NCBI RefSeq assembly: GCF_006715005.1
Contig: NZ_VFMJ01000001.1
Span: 2,666,001 to 2,730,000 of the forward strand
Length of the DNA stretch: 64,000 bases
Source: Serratia marcescens
GTDB taxonomy: Bacteria; Pseudomonadota; Gammaproteobacteria; Enterobacterales; Enterobacteriaceae
Reading direction: 5' to 3'
Within the stretch, counting starts at the first letter, position 1. Every line of letters starts with the position of its first letter. The translations under genes were made by a program, and so were the position numbers. Shown piece by piece: positions 1 through 12,615 of this stretch. The notes below the pieces were generated by a model, which worked only from the letters and a program-made list of their open reading frames with translations, was not told the DNA's origin and ran no database searches.

Positions 1-675
1 GAACGGCGTATCCCGGGTATGCTTGCGCTGCGGCGATCGCTGGTAATCGACCTTGCCGTTATGGATATACCCGAGCGGGCCGAAGTTTGGCGACTGGAAG
101 GTCTGCACGGCGGTGGTGTTGGTCTTGGTGACGTCGCGCGCGTCCAGCACGCTGTCGTTCATCGCCACCAGCACCCCGCGGTTGGCCGATTGCGGATCCG
201 CCGCCGTCACCACTGCGTTATACAAGTTGAACGGGCCGTCGGCGCTCATCGCCGTCGCCGGCCGCATCGCCCCCACCAGCACCACCGGTTTGTCGCACTT
301 CACCGTCAGATCGAGGAAATAGGCCGTCTCTTCCAGCGTATCGGTGCCGTGGGTGATGACGAAGCCGTCGGTCTTGCCGCAGTCGGCGTCAATTTTCTTC
401 GCCAGCGTCAGCCAGACCCGATCGTTCATGTCCTGCGAACCGATGTTCACCACCTGCTCCCCCTGCACGTTGGCGATGTTTTTCAGCGCCGGCACCGCAT
501 CGACCAACGCCTCGACGCCCAGCTTGCCCGCCGTATAGTTGGACTTCGTCGCCGAATCGCCGCCGCCGGCGATGGTGCCGCCGGTCGCCAGCAGAGTGAT
601 GTTGGGCAGCGCCAGCGCCGAGGCGCTGAAGCCGGTCAACAGGAGGGTTAACGCGCTGAGTTTCACTGATTTCAT
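1..675 (-). CDS. ansB: Periplasmic L-asparaginase 2, 3' end cut by window edge
   Basis: Type II asparaginase hydrolyses L-asparagine to aspartate and ammonia in the periplasm. Only the first 225 codons are present; the frame stays open to base 1. A signal peptide covers residues 1-22 and ends in ALA before LPN, as in E. coli AnsB. The two catalytic threonine motifs are visible: TGGTIAG at 31-37 (Thr34, mature Thr12) and HGTDT at 109-113 (Thr111, mature Thr89). It is transcribed away from ycaO; the 148-base divergent gap 676-823 must hold both promoters. In E. coli ansB is known to be activated by FNR and CRP, but I did not identify clear sites here. Identity is sure; completeness cannot be judged. 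Confidence 0.95.
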   Translation of the reverse strand, partial: MKSVKLSALTLLLTGFSASALALPNITLLATGGTIAGGGDSATKSNYTAGKLGVEALVDAVPALKNIANVQGEQVVNIGSQDMNDRVWLTLAKKIDADCGKTDGFVITHGTDTLEETAYFLDLTVKCDKPVVLVGAMRPATAMSADGPFNLYNAVVTAADPQSANRGVLVAMNDSVLDARDVTKTNTTAVQTFQSPNFGPLGYIHNGKVDYQRSPQRKHTRDTPF

Positions 676-823
676 TAGATTTCTCCGTGACAGATAACTC
701 GCTGAATTATGGCCTTTATCCTTAAAAAAACTGTGACTTTGCCGCCGCTTTAGGAATACGTGGAGCTCCAGCGTAAAACCCCGTATCATTGCGCGTTTTT
801 AGTACGCGCAAAAAGTGAAGACA

Positions 824-2587
824 ATGACGCAAACTTTTATCCCCGGTAAAGACGCCGCCCTGGAAGACTCCATCGCCCGTTTCCAGCAGAAACTGAGCGA
901 TCTCGGTTTCAACATCGAAGAGGCCTCCTGGCTGAACCCGGTGCCGCACGTGTGGTCGGTGCACATTCGCGATCGCGATTGCCCGCTGTGCTTCACCAAC
1001 GGCAAAGGCGCCAGCAAAAAAGCCGCGCTGGCCTCCGCGCTGGGTGAATATTTCGAGCGCCTGTCCACCAACTACTTCTTCGCCGATTTCTATTTGGGCC
1101 GGCAGATCGCCGAAGGCGACTTCGTGCACTACCCGAATGAGAAATGGTTCCCAATCCCTGAAGACGACGCGCTGCCGACCGGCATCCTCGACGAACGCCT
1201 GCACGCCTTCTACGATCCGCAGCAAGAGCTGAGCGCCAGCGATCTTGTCGATCTGCAATCCGGCAATGCCGATCGCGGCGTGTGCGCGCTGCCGTTTACC
1301 CGTCAGTCCGACCAGCAAACCGTGTACATCCCGATGAATATCATCGGTAACCTGTATGTTTCCAACGGCATGTCCGCCGGCAATACCGCCAACGAAGCGC
1401 GCGTGCAGGGCCTGTCGGAAGTGTTCGAGCGCTATGTGAAAAACCGCATCATCGCCGAATCCATCAGCCTGCCGGCGATCCCGGACGAGGTGCTGAACCG
1501 TTACCCGGGCGTGGTGGAAGCCATCGCCAAGCTGGAAGAGGAAGGTTTCCCGATCCTCTCCTATGACGCCTCGCTGGGCGGCAACTACCCGGTCATTTGC
1601 GTGGTGCTGTTCAACCCGACCAACGGCACCTGCTTCGCCTCGTTCGGCGCGCACCCGGACTTCGGCGTGGCTCTGGAGCGCACGGTAACCGAACTGCTGC
1701 AGGGCCGCAGCCTGAAAGATCTCGACGTGTTCACCGCGCCGACCTTCGATGACGAAGAAGTGGCGGAACACACCAACCTGGAAACGCACTTCATCGACTC
1801 CAGCGGCCTGATCTCCTGGGATCTGTTCAAACAGGACGCGGACTATCCGTTCGTTGACTGGAGCTTCAGCGGCAGCACGCAGGAAGAGTTCGCCACCCTG
1901 ATGAGCATCTTCGACAAAGAAGACGCGGAAGTGTACATCGCCGACTACGAGCACCTGGGCGTCTATGCTTGCCGCATCATCGTGCCGGGTATGTCCGACA
2001 TTTACCCGGCAGAAGATCTGCTGCTGGCCAACAACAGCATGGGCGCGCACCTGCGCGATACTCTGCTGGCGCTGCCGGGCAGCGAGTGGCAACCGGAAGA
2101 GTACCTGGCGCTGATCGAGCAACTGGACGACGAAGGGCTGGACGATTTCACCCGCGTACGCGAACTGCTGGGCATTGCCAGCGGCAAAGACAACGCCTGG
2201 CATACCCTGCGCGTGGGCGAGCTGAAGTCGATGCTGGCGCTGGCGGGCGGCGATCTGGATCAGGCGCTGATCTGGACCGAATGGACGCAGGACTTCAATG
2301 CCTCGGTGCTGAGCCCGGCGCGCAGCAACTACTACCGCTGCCTGCAAACGCTGCTGCTGCTGGCGCAGGAGCCTGAACGCGAAGCGGCGCAGTACTACAC
2401 CGCGTTCGTGAAGATGTACGGCCAGGAAGCGGTCGACGCCGCCTCCGCCGCCATCAGCGGTGAAGCGCGCTTCAACGGGCTGTTCGCCGTCGATGCCGAT
2501 TTGAAGGCGCTGCCGGCCCATCAGGCGCTGCTGGCGGCCTACGAGAAGCTGCAGGCGGCCAAACGCCGCCACTGGGCCAAAGCCTAA
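824..2587 (+). CDS. ycaO: YcaO, RimO-associated S12 methylthiolation accessory protein
   Basis: This is a 587-residue YcaO-domain protein, nearly collinear with E. coli YcaO (586 aa). The family binds ATP through the YcaO fold; E. coli YcaO helps RimO beta-methylthiolate ribosomal protein S12. The N-terminal half carries the YcaO domain and the C-terminal part is helical and repeat-like. I start it at ATG 824 because the protein then begins MTQTFIPGKDAAL exactly like E. coli; a GTG three codons earlier (815) is possible. It sits upstream of focA as in E. coli but is closed by a strong hairpin at 2634-2660. No peptide precursor or dehydrogenase gene lies nearby, so a peptide natural-product role is unlikely. 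Confidence 0.95.
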   Translation: MTQTFIPGKDAALEDSIARFQQKLSDLGFNIEEASWLNPVPHVWSVHIRDRDCPLCFTNGKGASKKAALASALGEYFERLSTNYFFADFYLGRQIAEGDFVHYPNEKWFPIPEDDALPTGILDERLHAFYDPQQELSASDLVDLQSGNADRGVCALPFTRQSDQQTVYIPMNIIGNLYVSNGMSAGNTANEARVQGLSEVFERYVKNRIIAESISLPAIPDEVLNRYPGVVEAIAKLEEEGFPILSYDASLGGNYPVICVVLFNPTNGTCFASFGAHPDFGVALERTVTELLQGRSLKDLDVFTAPTFDDEEVAEHTNLETHFIDSSGLISWDLFKQDADYPFVDWSFSGSTQEEFATLMSIFDKEDAEVYIADYEHLGVYACRIIVPGMSDIYPAEDLLLANNSMGAHLRDTLLALPGSEWQPEEYLALIEQLDDEGLDDFTRVRELLGIASGKDNAWHTLRVGELKSMLALAGGDLDQALIWTEWTQDFNASVLSPARSNYYRCLQTLLLLAQEPEREAAQYYTAFVKMYGQEAVDAASAAISGEARFNGLFAVDADLKALPAHQALLAAYEKLQAAKRRHWAKA

Positions 2588-2596
2588 GCATCGTCA

Positions 2597-2624
2597 GGGG
2601 ATACTGCCACGTTGGGAGTACCCC
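2597..2624 (+). other. Hairpin just after ycaO
   Basis: Arms GGGG(A)TACT and AGTACCCC pair over eight bases with one bulge, ten bases past the ycaO stop. It has no T-tract and sits just before the main terminator, so it may protect the 3' end of the mRNA. Confidence 0.35.
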
Positions 2625-2633
2625 TTGTTGCCA

Positions 2634-2660
2634 AACGCCGCACTCCGTTGCGGCGTTTTC
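2634..2660 (+). terminator. Terminator after ycaO
   Basis: A perfect nine-base stem, AACGCCGCA against TGCGGCGTT, with a six-base loop is followed by TTC. It lies 46 bases past the ycaO stop and isolates ycaO from the focA promoter region. Confidence 0.75.
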
Positions 2661-3049
2661 ATTTCTGCGGTTTATTTCAACGCTTTCGGTTTTATTTTCT
2701 CGCCGGAAAATAGGCGGTTAAACGACCATAAAAATAAATAAACCGTCAATTGTTGCCGGACGGTGAAATAATAATTAACCGATAATTAAACTTTCAGCGC
2801 TGCGCGGCGACAAAACGCCTAAAAATTTAACTTTACTTCATCCCCTCCACTCAGTGAATTCAAAAAAAATTGCAAACATTAAAAAAATGTTTTTATATAA
2901 AAATCAATAAATTAACCACAAAAACCACACAAAAAACACGTCATTTTGCCGCTCTACTTCCCCGCCTTATGATCCAAATCAAATTTTCCCCTATACTGCT
3001 TTGCTAGTATCTCATTGCGTTGTTTTAACCCTTAAGAGCGAGAGTTAGT
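2661..3049 (+). promoter_or_regulatory. focA-pflB control region with FNR, IHF and -10 candidates
   Basis: This AT-rich stretch has no credible gene. It holds a consensus IHF site AATCAATAAATTA at 2902-2914, an FNR-like site ATGAT-CCAA-ATCAA at 2969-2982 (one mismatch to TTGAT-N4-ATCAA), and a -10-like TAGTAT at 3005-3010. With a start near 3017 the FNR site is centred at about -41.5, the class II activator position. A second -10-like TATACT lies at 2992-2997. FNR, ArcA and IHF control of pfl is known in E. coli; the specific sites here are read from sequence only. Confidence 0.65.
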
Positions 3050-3910
3050 TTGAAAACTGACAGCCCCTTCGATCTGATTTTACCTGCGGCCACGGCGAAA
3101 ATCGCTGAAGATGCCGGCGTGTATAAAGCCACCAAACATCCGCTGAAAACGTTTTATTTGGCGATCACCGCCGGTGTCTTCATTTCCATCGCCTTCGTCT
3201 TCTACATCACGGCGACCACCGGCACCGCCGGCGTGCCTTTCGGGCTGGCGAAACTGGTCGGCGGCATCTGCTTCTCTCTCGGGTTAATGCTGGTGGTGGT
3301 GTCGGGCGCCGACCTGTTCACCTCTACCGTACTTATCGTCATCGCCAAGGCCAGCGGCCGCATCAGCTGGGGCCAGCTGGGCGCCAACTGGCTGAACGTT
3401 TATCTCGGCAATTTGGTTGGCGCACTGTTCTTCGTGGCGCTGATCTGGTTCTCCGGCGAGTATATGGTCGCTAATGGCCAGTGGGGCCTGAATGTCCTGC
3501 AAACCGCAGACCACAAGCTGCATCACACCTTTATCGAAGCCGTGTGCCTCGGCATTCTGGCTAACCTGATGGTCTGCCTGGCGGTCTGGATGAGCTACTC
3601 CGGCCGCACCCTGACCGATAAGATGTTCGCCATGGTGCTGCCGGTCGGGATGTTTGTCGCCAGCGGTTTCGAACACAGCATCGCCAACATGTTTATGATC
3701 CCTATGGGCATCGTGGTCAAACACTTCGCCACGCCGGAGTTCTGGCAAGCCGTAGGGGCGGTACCTGAGCAATTCGCTCATCTGACAGTAAGCAATTTCA
3801 TCATCGACAACCTGATTCCGGTCACCATCGGCAACATCATCGGCGGCGGCCTGCTGGTTGGGTTGACTTACTGGGTAATTTATCTGCGCGGGGGCCGCGA
3901 ACAGCACTAA
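3050..3910 (+). CDS. focA: Formate channel FocA
   Basis: FocA is a pentameric inner-membrane channel that moves formate out of, and at low pH back into, the cell. The 286-residue protein has the formate-nitrite transporter pattern of six hydrophobic spans, with conserved Thr91 in GADLFTS and His209 in GFEHS, both important for gating in E. coli. The start is TTG, preceded by GAGAGTTAG; the protein then begins MKTDSPFDL like E. coli MKADNPFDL, and no ATG fits. It is first in focA-pflB, 54 bases ahead of pflB. The FNR-type region upstream indicates anaerobic induction. Confidence 0.96.
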   Translation: MKTDSPFDLILPAATAKIAEDAGVYKATKHPLKTFYLAITAGVFISIAFVFYITATTGTAGVPFGLAKLVGGICFSLGLMLVVVSGADLFTSTVLIVIAKASGRISWGQLGANWLNVYLGNLVGALFFVALIWFSGEYMVANGQWGLNVLQTADHKLHHTFIEAVCLGILANLMVCLAVWMSYSGRTLTDKMFAMVLPVGMFVASGFEHSIANMFMIPMGIVVKHFATPEFWQAVGAVPEQFAHLTVSNFIIDNLIPVTIGNIIGGGLLVGLTYWVIYLRGGREQH

Positions 3911-3964
3911 GCTGTGAGTTACCGCGTGCAGAGTTAGAAATCCACAATCAAAGGTAGGTGTACA

Positions 3965-6247
<2,283 letters not shown>

Positions 6248-6285
6248 TACGCCAACCGGGTGGGAAACCGCCCGGTGCCAACGTC

Positions 6286-6309
6286 AGGGCCGGTTCTGCC
6301 GGCCCTTTT
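6286..6309 (+). terminator. Terminator after pflB
   Basis: Arms AGGGCCGG and CCGGCCCT pair over eight bases with loop TTCTG, followed by TTTTC. It probably ends most focA-pflB transcripts, so pflA would need read-through or its own promoter. Confidence 0.8.
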
Positions 6310-6341
6310 CTCCCACCGCTCTCCCCTGACTCTGTAGAGTC

Positions 6342-6384
6342 TGTTTTGCCGGACATCTATAATGAATGGATAGCCGGCAAAACA
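6342..6384 (+). promoter_or_regulatory. Perfect inverted repeat enclosing a TATAAT box
   Basis: TGTTTTGCCGG at 6342-6352 is repeated perfectly inverted at 6374-6384. The 21-base centre contains a consensus -10 hexamer TATAAT at 6358-6363 and an inner CTAT/ATAG pair. No good -35 is visible at the usual distance. It lies between the pflB terminator and pflA, so it could be an activator-dependent or repressible pflA promoter, or an RNA hairpin. Function is inferred. Confidence 0.45.
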
Positions 6385-6526
6385 GTTATCCGGCAACTGA
6401 CCGGCCGACAGGCATCATTACCCCCGGCGGCGGTTCCACCCGCTGCTGCATCGCAGATACCTGGCCGGCGGCCACGCGCCTATTTTTAGACTGCGTTTGA
6501 CAGTCAATATTGGAGAAAACCCCGCA

Positions 6527-7267
6527 ATGTCAGTAACTGGTCGCATCCACTCCTTCGAATCCTGCGGCACCGTCGATGGGCCCGGGATCCGCTTTATCGT
6601 CTTCTTCCAGGGCTGCCTGATGCGCTGCCTCTATTGCCATAACCGCGATACCTGGGACACCCACGGCGGCAAAGAAGTGACCGTCGAAGAGCTGATGAAA
6701 GACGCGGTGGCCTATCGCCACTTCATGAATGCCTCCGGCGGCGGCGTGACCGCGTCCGGCGGCGAGGCGATCCTGCAGGCTGAATTCGTGCGCGACTGGT
6801 TCCGCGCCTGCCATGCCGAAGGCATCAACACCTGCCTGGACACCAATGGCTTCGTGCGCCGCTACGATCCGGTGATCGACGAGCTGCTGGACACCACCGA
6901 TCTGGTGATGCTGGATCTGAAACAGATGAACGACGAGATCCACCAGAACCTGGTCGGCGTCTCCAACCACCGCACGCTGGAATTCGCCCGCTACCTGGCG
7001 AAACGCAATCAGCGCACCTGGATCCGCTACGTGGTGGTGCCGGGTTGGTCAGACGACGATAAGTCGGCACACCTGCTGGGCGAGTTCACCAAGGACATGA
7101 CCAACATCGAGAAAATCGAGCTGCTGCCCTACCACGAACTGGGCAAGCATAAATGGATAGCGATGGGGGAAGAGTACAAACTGGACGGCGTACATCCGCC
7201 GAAGGCCGAGACGATGGATCGCGTCAAAGGCATCCTGGAAAGTTACGGCCACAAAGTGATTTACTGA
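6527..7267 (+). CDS. pflA: Pyruvate formate-lyase activating enzyme
   Basis: PflA is a radical SAM enzyme that removes a hydrogen from the PflB glycine to create its radical. The radical SAM cluster motif CxxxCxxC is at Cys30, Cys34 and Cys37, followed by the GGE motif in ASGGEA. I use ATG 6527, which gives 246 residues beginning [10 protein letters not shown] as in E. coli, with GGAG at 6512-6515; an in-frame upstream start at 6497 would add ten residues without family support. It lies 279 bases after pflB and ends at a bidirectional terminator shared with ycaD. Confidence 0.97.
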   Translation: MSVTGRIHSFESCGTVDGPGIRFIVFFQGCLMRCLYCHNRDTWDTHGGKEVTVEELMKDAVAYRHFMNASGGGVTASGGEAILQAEFVRDWFRACHAEGINTCLDTNGFVRRYDPVIDELLDTTDLVMLDLKQMNDEIHQNLVGVSNHRTLEFARYLAKRNQRTWIRYVVVPGWSDDDKSAHLLGEFTKDMTNIEKIELLPYHELGKHKWIAMGEEYKLDGVHPPKAETMDRVKGILESYGHKVIY

Positions 7268-7284
7268 TTGGCGCACGCCAAAAG

Positions 7285-7312
7285 AAAAAACCGGCTCAAG
7301 GCCGGTTTTTTT
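7285..7312. terminator. Bidirectional terminator between pflA and ycaD
   Basis: AAAAAACCGGC and GCCGGTTTTTT form an eleven-base stem around TCAAG. A-runs on one side and T-runs on the other serve both converging genes. Confidence 0.9.
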
Positions 7313-7316
7313 ATGC

Positions 7317-8468
7317 TCAGGCGGCGGCGAATGGCGTGTGATGGTGATCCGGCTTCTGCTTTTTCAGCAGCATCAGCAGGTAAACCAGCGCCACAGCGGC
7401 AATCATCACGAACAGCACGCGGTCGGAGTAGTTTTGCATCAGCAGCGCCGTCATCGATGGCCCCAGCAGGCTACCGATGGTGTAGCTCATCAACAGCGCC
7501 TGGTTCATCGCCACCAACTCATGCGGCAGCGCCTTCTCGCAGGCCCAGGACATCGCCACCGGATACAGGGTAAAGCCGGCGCAGCCGAGGATGAACAGCG
7601 AAGGCGCCATGGCGTAGTTGCCGAGCATCGCCACGCTGGCGAGGATCACCACGAACACCTGAATGCGCAGCACCAGCAGGCGCCCGTAGCGATCGGCCAG
7701 GCGCCCGACCGGCCATTGCCCGACGATGCCGGAGCTGACCAGCAGCGCCATCCAGTAACCGACGTTGGCGTCGCTCATGCCCTGATGGGAGAGGTACAGC
7801 GGCATCAGGCCATACAGTGAACCGAGCACGATGCCGGAGATGATGCAGCCATTGATGCCGAGGCGCGCGCTGCGGCGTCTCAGCATTGTCCACACCGCCG
7901 CCTGCTGCGGCTCGTCTTCATGGCGGTTGACCCGCGCAAACAGCATCGGCAACATCGCGCTGATCACAATGGCGGTCACCCACGGCACCACATGCAGCAA
8001 TTCCGTCGAAGTCATGCTCAACAGCAATTGGCCGGTCACCGTACCGAGGTAATAAACGATCATATAAGCCGCCAGCAGCTGGCCGCGGTTGCTCAGGTTG
8101 CCGCTGCGCAACAGCGCGCTCTCCACGATCACCCAGATCCAGGCGCAGCCGACGCCGGCGAAGAAACGCCAGCCCAGCCAGCTCCAAAAATCGATCGACA
8201 GCACCATGCCGGCGGTCGCGGCGGCGAACACCAGGCAAGAAAGATGATAGCTGCGGGTAAAGCCGACGCGCTGGATCAGTTTGCCCGCCACCAGCGTGCC
8301 CAACAGGTTGCCGCTGAAATAAGAGGAGCTGACCATTCCCACCTGCCAGGTCGACAGCTGAGCATGCGTTAACCAAAGAGGCACGAGCGTATTCAAAACG
8401 GCAATGGATACCGTGAGCAGCAAGAGGCCGCAGAGCAATAAGAGCACTGGGCGGGAGTATGCGGACAT
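7317..8468 (-). CDS. ycaD: MFS transporter YcaD
   Basis: This 383-residue major facilitator protein matches E. coli YcaD along its length, including the segment [20 protein letters not shown]. About twelve hydrophobic spans are visible, in two halves separated by a charged loop near residues 185-205 ([11 protein letters not shown]). The MFS motif A variant [10 protein letters not shown] lies between spans after the central loop. No substrate is established for the family member. It converges on pflA and shares its terminator; its start diverges from the DUF1801 gene across 163 bases. Confidence 0.93.
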   Translation of the reverse strand: MSAYSRPVLLLLCGLLLLTVSIAVLNTLVPLWLTHAQLSTWQVGMVSSSYFSGNLLGTLVAGKLIQRVGFTRSYHLSCLVFAAATAGMVLSIDFWSWLGWRFFAGVGCAWIWVIVESALLRSGNLSNRGQLLAAYMIVYYLGTVTGQLLLSMTSTELLHVVPWVTAIVISAMLPMLFARVNRHEDEPQQAAVWTMLRRRSARLGINGCIISGIVLGSLYGLMPLYLSHQGMSDANVGYWMALLVSSGIVGQWPVGRLADRYGRLLVLRIQVFVVILASVAMLGNYAMAPSLFILGCAGFTLYPVAMSWACEKALPHELVAMNQALLMSYTIGSLLGPSMTALLMQNYSDRVLFVMIAAVALVYLLMLLKKQKPDHHHTPFAAA

Positions 8469-8631
8469 AGTGAAATTGTGACCGAACGCGCAATGAGAGT
8501 GCGCGCATCATGCCACTGGCGATAAAAAAGTCAATCGCCTCTTATCATTTCACCGCACGATTTGTTTCCGGCTAACCGGCTGAAAAAGCGCTATGCTGAG
8601 CGCAGAGCGGATTTGACGATGGAGAGACAGG

Positions 8632-8997
8632 ATGAATCAGGCAAATGATGCGGCGGTAGAGGCCCTGCTGGCGGACATCGGCAGCACGCACGGTGAGCTA
8701 TTGGCCATCGTGCAGCAGGTGCGCCGGATCGCGGCGGCGAGCGGCAACGGCGTCACCGAATCGGTCAAATACGGCGGCATCATGTTCTCGCATAGCCAAT
8801 TTTTCTGCGGCGTTTTCGCCTACCGCCACCACGTCACGGTGGAGTTCGGCCACGGCTACCGGCTGGCAGACGGCCATCATCAGCTCGAAGGCAGCGGCCA
8901 GTATCGGCGGCACATCAAACTCCACTCGCCCGGCGAGGTGAAAAGCAAGCATCTGGCGGACTACATTCAACAGGCTTACGCGCTGGCGACAGACTGA
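8632..8997 (+). CDS. DUF1801 domain protein
   Basis: This is a 121-residue soluble protein of the DUF1801 (YdhG-like) family. The family hallmarks visible are the N-terminal helix VEALLADIGSTHGELLAIVQ, the YGGIMFSHSQFFCGVFAY core and the C-terminal SKHLADYIQQA helix. The fold resembles small ligand- or iron-binding domains, but no biochemical role is established. It has its own ribosome site before ATG 8632 and ends at the terminator shared with serS. E. coli K-12 has dms genes and ycaC here instead, so this gene is a lineage-specific occupant of the locus. Confidence 0.8.
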   Translation: MNQANDAAVEALLADIGSTHGELLAIVQQVRRIAAASGNGVTESVKYGGIMFSHSQFFCGVFAYRHHVTVEFGHGYRLADGHHQLEGSGQYRRHIKLHSPGEVKSKHLADYIQQAYALATD

Positions 8998-9008
8998 ATT
9001 CTCGACAT

Positions 9009-9034
9009 AAAAAAAGCGCCCGCAGGCGCTTTTT
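9009..9034. terminator. Bidirectional terminator between the DUF1801 gene and serS
   Basis: AAAAAGCGCC and GGCGCTTTTT pair over ten bases around CGCA, with A-runs and T-runs on either side, between two converging genes. Confidence 0.9.
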
Positions 9035-9049
9035 CTCGTGGTTTGCCGT

Positions 9050-10384
<1,335 letters not shown>

Positions 10385-10385
10385 C

Positions 10386-10410
10386 TATGCGGCTGATTTA
10401 TAGCCGCATA
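10386..10410 (-). other. Perfect nine-base hairpin between rarA and serS
   Basis: TATGCGGCT and AGCCGCATA pair perfectly around GATTTAT. On the minus strand it lies after rarA and 44 bases ahead of serS, without a following T-run. It could be a weak rarA terminator or part of the serS leader. Confidence 0.5.
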
Positions 10411-10451
10411 AAAGAAGAGTGATACCCGCTAACCTTACCGCAACGGCCTCG

Positions 10452-11798
10452 CTAGCGGTAGCGTTTTGTCGGGCTATTTTGATCCTGCTCAGCCAGCCAT
10501 GCCAACTTTTCGCCGATTTTCCCTTCAAGCCCGCGCGAGGTCGGTTGATAGTAGCGCGTCTTGGCCATTTCGGGCGGGAAATAGTTCTCGCCGGCGGCGT
10601 AGGCGTTGGGTTCGTCGTGGGCGTAACGGTACTCCGCCCCCAGCCCCATCTCCTTCATCAGCTTGGTCGGCGCATTGCGCAGGTGCTCTGGCACGTCATA
10701 ATCGGCCTGCTCTTTAGCGTCGCGCATGGCGGCCTTGAACGCGGTATAGACCGCGTTGCTCTTCGGCGCGCAGGCCAGGTAGACGATCGCCTGCGCGATG
10801 GCGCGCTCGCCCTCCGCCGGCCCCACGCGGGTGAAGCAATCCCAGGCGGCGATCGCCACCTGCATGCCGCGCGGATCGGCGTTGCCCACGTCTTCAGAGG
10901 CAATCGCCAACAGACGGCGCGCCACGTAGAGCGGATCGCCGCCGGCGGTAATGATGCGCGCATACCAATACAGCGCCGCGTCCGGCGCCGAGCCGCGCAC
11001 CGATTTATGCAGCGCGGAAATCAGATCGTAATAACGGTCGCCCTTGTTATCGAAGCGCGCGCTGCGCTCGCCTGACACCTCTTTCAGCAGCTCCGGCGTC
11101 AGCACCCGCACGCCTTTGGCATCGATCTCCGCCATGTCCGCCATCATTTCCAGGCTGTTCAGCGCCCGGCGTGCATCGCCGCCCACCAGCTCGGACAGCA
11201 GGCGGCGCGTTTCCGCGGGCAGCTCGACGTTCTGATTGCCAAAGCCGCGCGCCTTGTCGCTCATCGCCTGATCCAGCACCTGGCCGATATCTTCGGCGGT
11301 CAGCGCCTTCAACAGGTAAACGCGGGCGCGGGACAACAGCGCCGAGTTCAGCTCGAACGACGGATTTTCGGTGGTGGCGCCGATAAAGGTGATGGTGCCG
11401 TCTTCGATGTGCGGCAGGAAAGCGTCCTGCTGGCTCTTATTGAAACGGTGCACTTCGTCGACGAACAGGATGGTGCGGCGGCCGGCGTCGCGATTTTGCC
11501 GCGCCCGCTCGATCGCCTCGCGGATCTCCTTGATACCGGAGGTCACGGCGGAGATCCGTTCGACATCCGCCTGACCGTAACGGCCGATCAGCTCTGCCAG
11601 CGTCGTCTTCCCGGTGCCCGGCGGCCCCCATAAAATCATCGAGTGCAGCTGCCCGGCCTCGATGGCGCGCGGCAGCGGCTTGCCGGCGGCCAGCAGGTGC
11701 TGCTGGCCGATATACTGCGCCAGCGTGGTCGGCCGCATACGCGCGGCCAACGGCTGGAACTCATTCTGGGAAAAATCGAGCGACAGATTATTACTCAC
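10452..11798 (-). CDS. rarA: Replication-associated recombination ATPase RarA
   Basis: RarA (MgsA) is an AAA+ ATPase related to clamp loaders that acts at stalled replication forks with RecA, SSB and RecQ. I choose GTG 11798 (448 residues, VSNNLSLDF) because E. coli RarA starts at the same point; the GTG two codons earlier (11804) overlaps the GAGG ribosome site. In this numbering Walker A GPPGTGKT is at 58-65 and Walker B FVDEVH at 112-117; the sensor stretch [12 protein letters not shown] follows. The C-terminal half holds the tetramerisation domain ending in the family-typical SPTKRYR. It follows lolA by only seven bases, so the two are cotranscribed. Confidence 0.96.
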   Translation of the reverse strand: MSNNLSLDFSQNEFQPLAARMRPTTLAQYIGQQHLLAAGKPLPRAIEAGQLHSMILWGPPGTGKTTLAELIGRYGQADVERISAVTSGIKEIREAIERARQNRDAGRRTILFVDEVHRFNKSQQDAFLPHIEDGTITFIGATTENPSFELNSALLSRARVYLLKALTAEDIGQVLDQAMSDKARGFGNQNVELPAETRRLLSELVGGDARRALNSLEMMADMAEIDAKGVRVLTPELLKEVSGERSARFDNKGDRYYDLISALHKSVRGSAPDAALYWYARIITAGGDPLYVARRLLAIASEDVGNADPRGMQVAIAAWDCFTRVGPAEGERAIAQAIVYLACAPKSNAVYTAFKAAMRDAKEQADYDVPEHLRNAPTKLMKEMGLGAEYRYAHDEPNAYAAGENYFPPEMAKTRYYQPTSRGLEGKIGEKLAWLAEQDQNSPTKRYR

Positions 11799-11805
11799 TT
11801 GCACC

Positions 11806-12417
11806 TCACTGGCGCTGGTCGTCCAGCGTCACCCCCTTCGGTGGGGTAAATTTGAATTTGGCCGGATCGGCGGCGACGTTCTGCTGGCTTTTCAGCGTGT
11901 AGGAACTGCGCTGGCCGTCCTGCTCCACCGCAGCGAAGCTGCGAATGGTACCGCTGTTGGTCACGCTGATGGCGAACTGCTTCAGGTTGCCGCTGGCAGA
12001 CTTCGGCGTCAGCTCGAAATCATCGCCCTTTTGCTTCACGTTGTACTGTTTCCAGTCGCTGGCATTATTGCGGGTGATCAGCATAAACGGCGTATTGCCG
12101 GTGGCGTTCTTCAGCCAGGTCGCCGTCACCTGCTCGACGAACGGATTATAGAACCACAGGGTCTGGCCATCGGAGACCAGCACGCTCTCATCGGGCGACG
12201 TCATGTGCCAGTTGAAGAGGTTTGGCCGCTTCACCCACAGCTCGCCTTCCCCCTGTTGCACCGCAGCGCCGTCGGCGCTGGTCACGGTTTGTGAGAAGCT
12301 GGCGTGGAAACTGTTCACCTTCGCCAGGCGACTTTGCAGATCCTGTGCGGCGTCGGCCAGCGCGGAGGTAGAAGCGAATCCCGAAAGCAGACAGCAGGCA
12401 ACTAACAGTTTTTTCAT
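11806..12417 (-). CDS. lolA: Outer-membrane lipoprotein carrier LolA
   Basis: LolA takes lipoproteins released by LolCDE in the inner membrane and carries them through the periplasm to LolB. The 203-residue precursor has a signal peptide of 21 residues (ending STSALA before DAAQDL). The mature part matches the family's open beta-barrel: [11 protein letters not shown], the [12 protein letters not shown] strand pair and the conserved [13 protein letters not shown] tail. It lies between ftsK and rarA in the conserved order ftsK-lolA-rarA-serS. A palindromic terminator at 12564-12586 separates it from ftsK, so it likely has its own promoter in 12418-12560. Confidence 0.96.
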   Translation of the reverse strand: MKKLLVACCLLSGFASTSALADAAQDLQSRLAKVNSFHASFSQTVTSADGAAVQQGEGELWVKRPNLFNWHMTSPDESVLVSDGQTLWFYNPFVEQVTATWLKNATGNTPFMLITRNNASDWKQYNVKQKGDDFELTPKSASGNLKQFAISVTNSGTIRSFAAVEQDGQRSSYTLKSQQNVAADPAKFKFTPPKGVTLDDQRQ

Positions 12418-12563
12418 TATTCCAGATACCTTATGAAATGCGTTAACCGCAGGGCGACGCCGTGCGGGTCAAATCAACCCTATACCCGCTTACTTTACCC
12501 GAAGCCGGCGATCGGCCGGTAGGCCAATATTCCGAGAAGAAACGGGTTTACGCTTCTTTGCAC

Positions 12564-12586
12564 AAGGGCCGCTTAAGCGGCCCTTT
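12564..12586 (-). terminator. Palindromic terminator after ftsK
   Basis: AAGGGCCGCTT and AAGCGGCCCTT form an eleven-base perfect stem. The T-run on the ftsK strand is short, so efficiency is uncertain. Confidence 0.65.
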
Positions 12587-12615
12587 CTTATTGAATTGCA
12601 ATGGCTAAACGACCA

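Noticed and set aside
722-2572. 616-codon open frame antisense to ycaO
   Set aside because: It is a shadow of the GC-rich ycaO codons with no family resemblance and no ribosome site.
824-2587. YcaO as part of a thiazole/oxazole peptide cluster
   Set aside because: The protein is the enteric stand-alone type and no precursor, dehydrogenase or transporter gene adjoins it.
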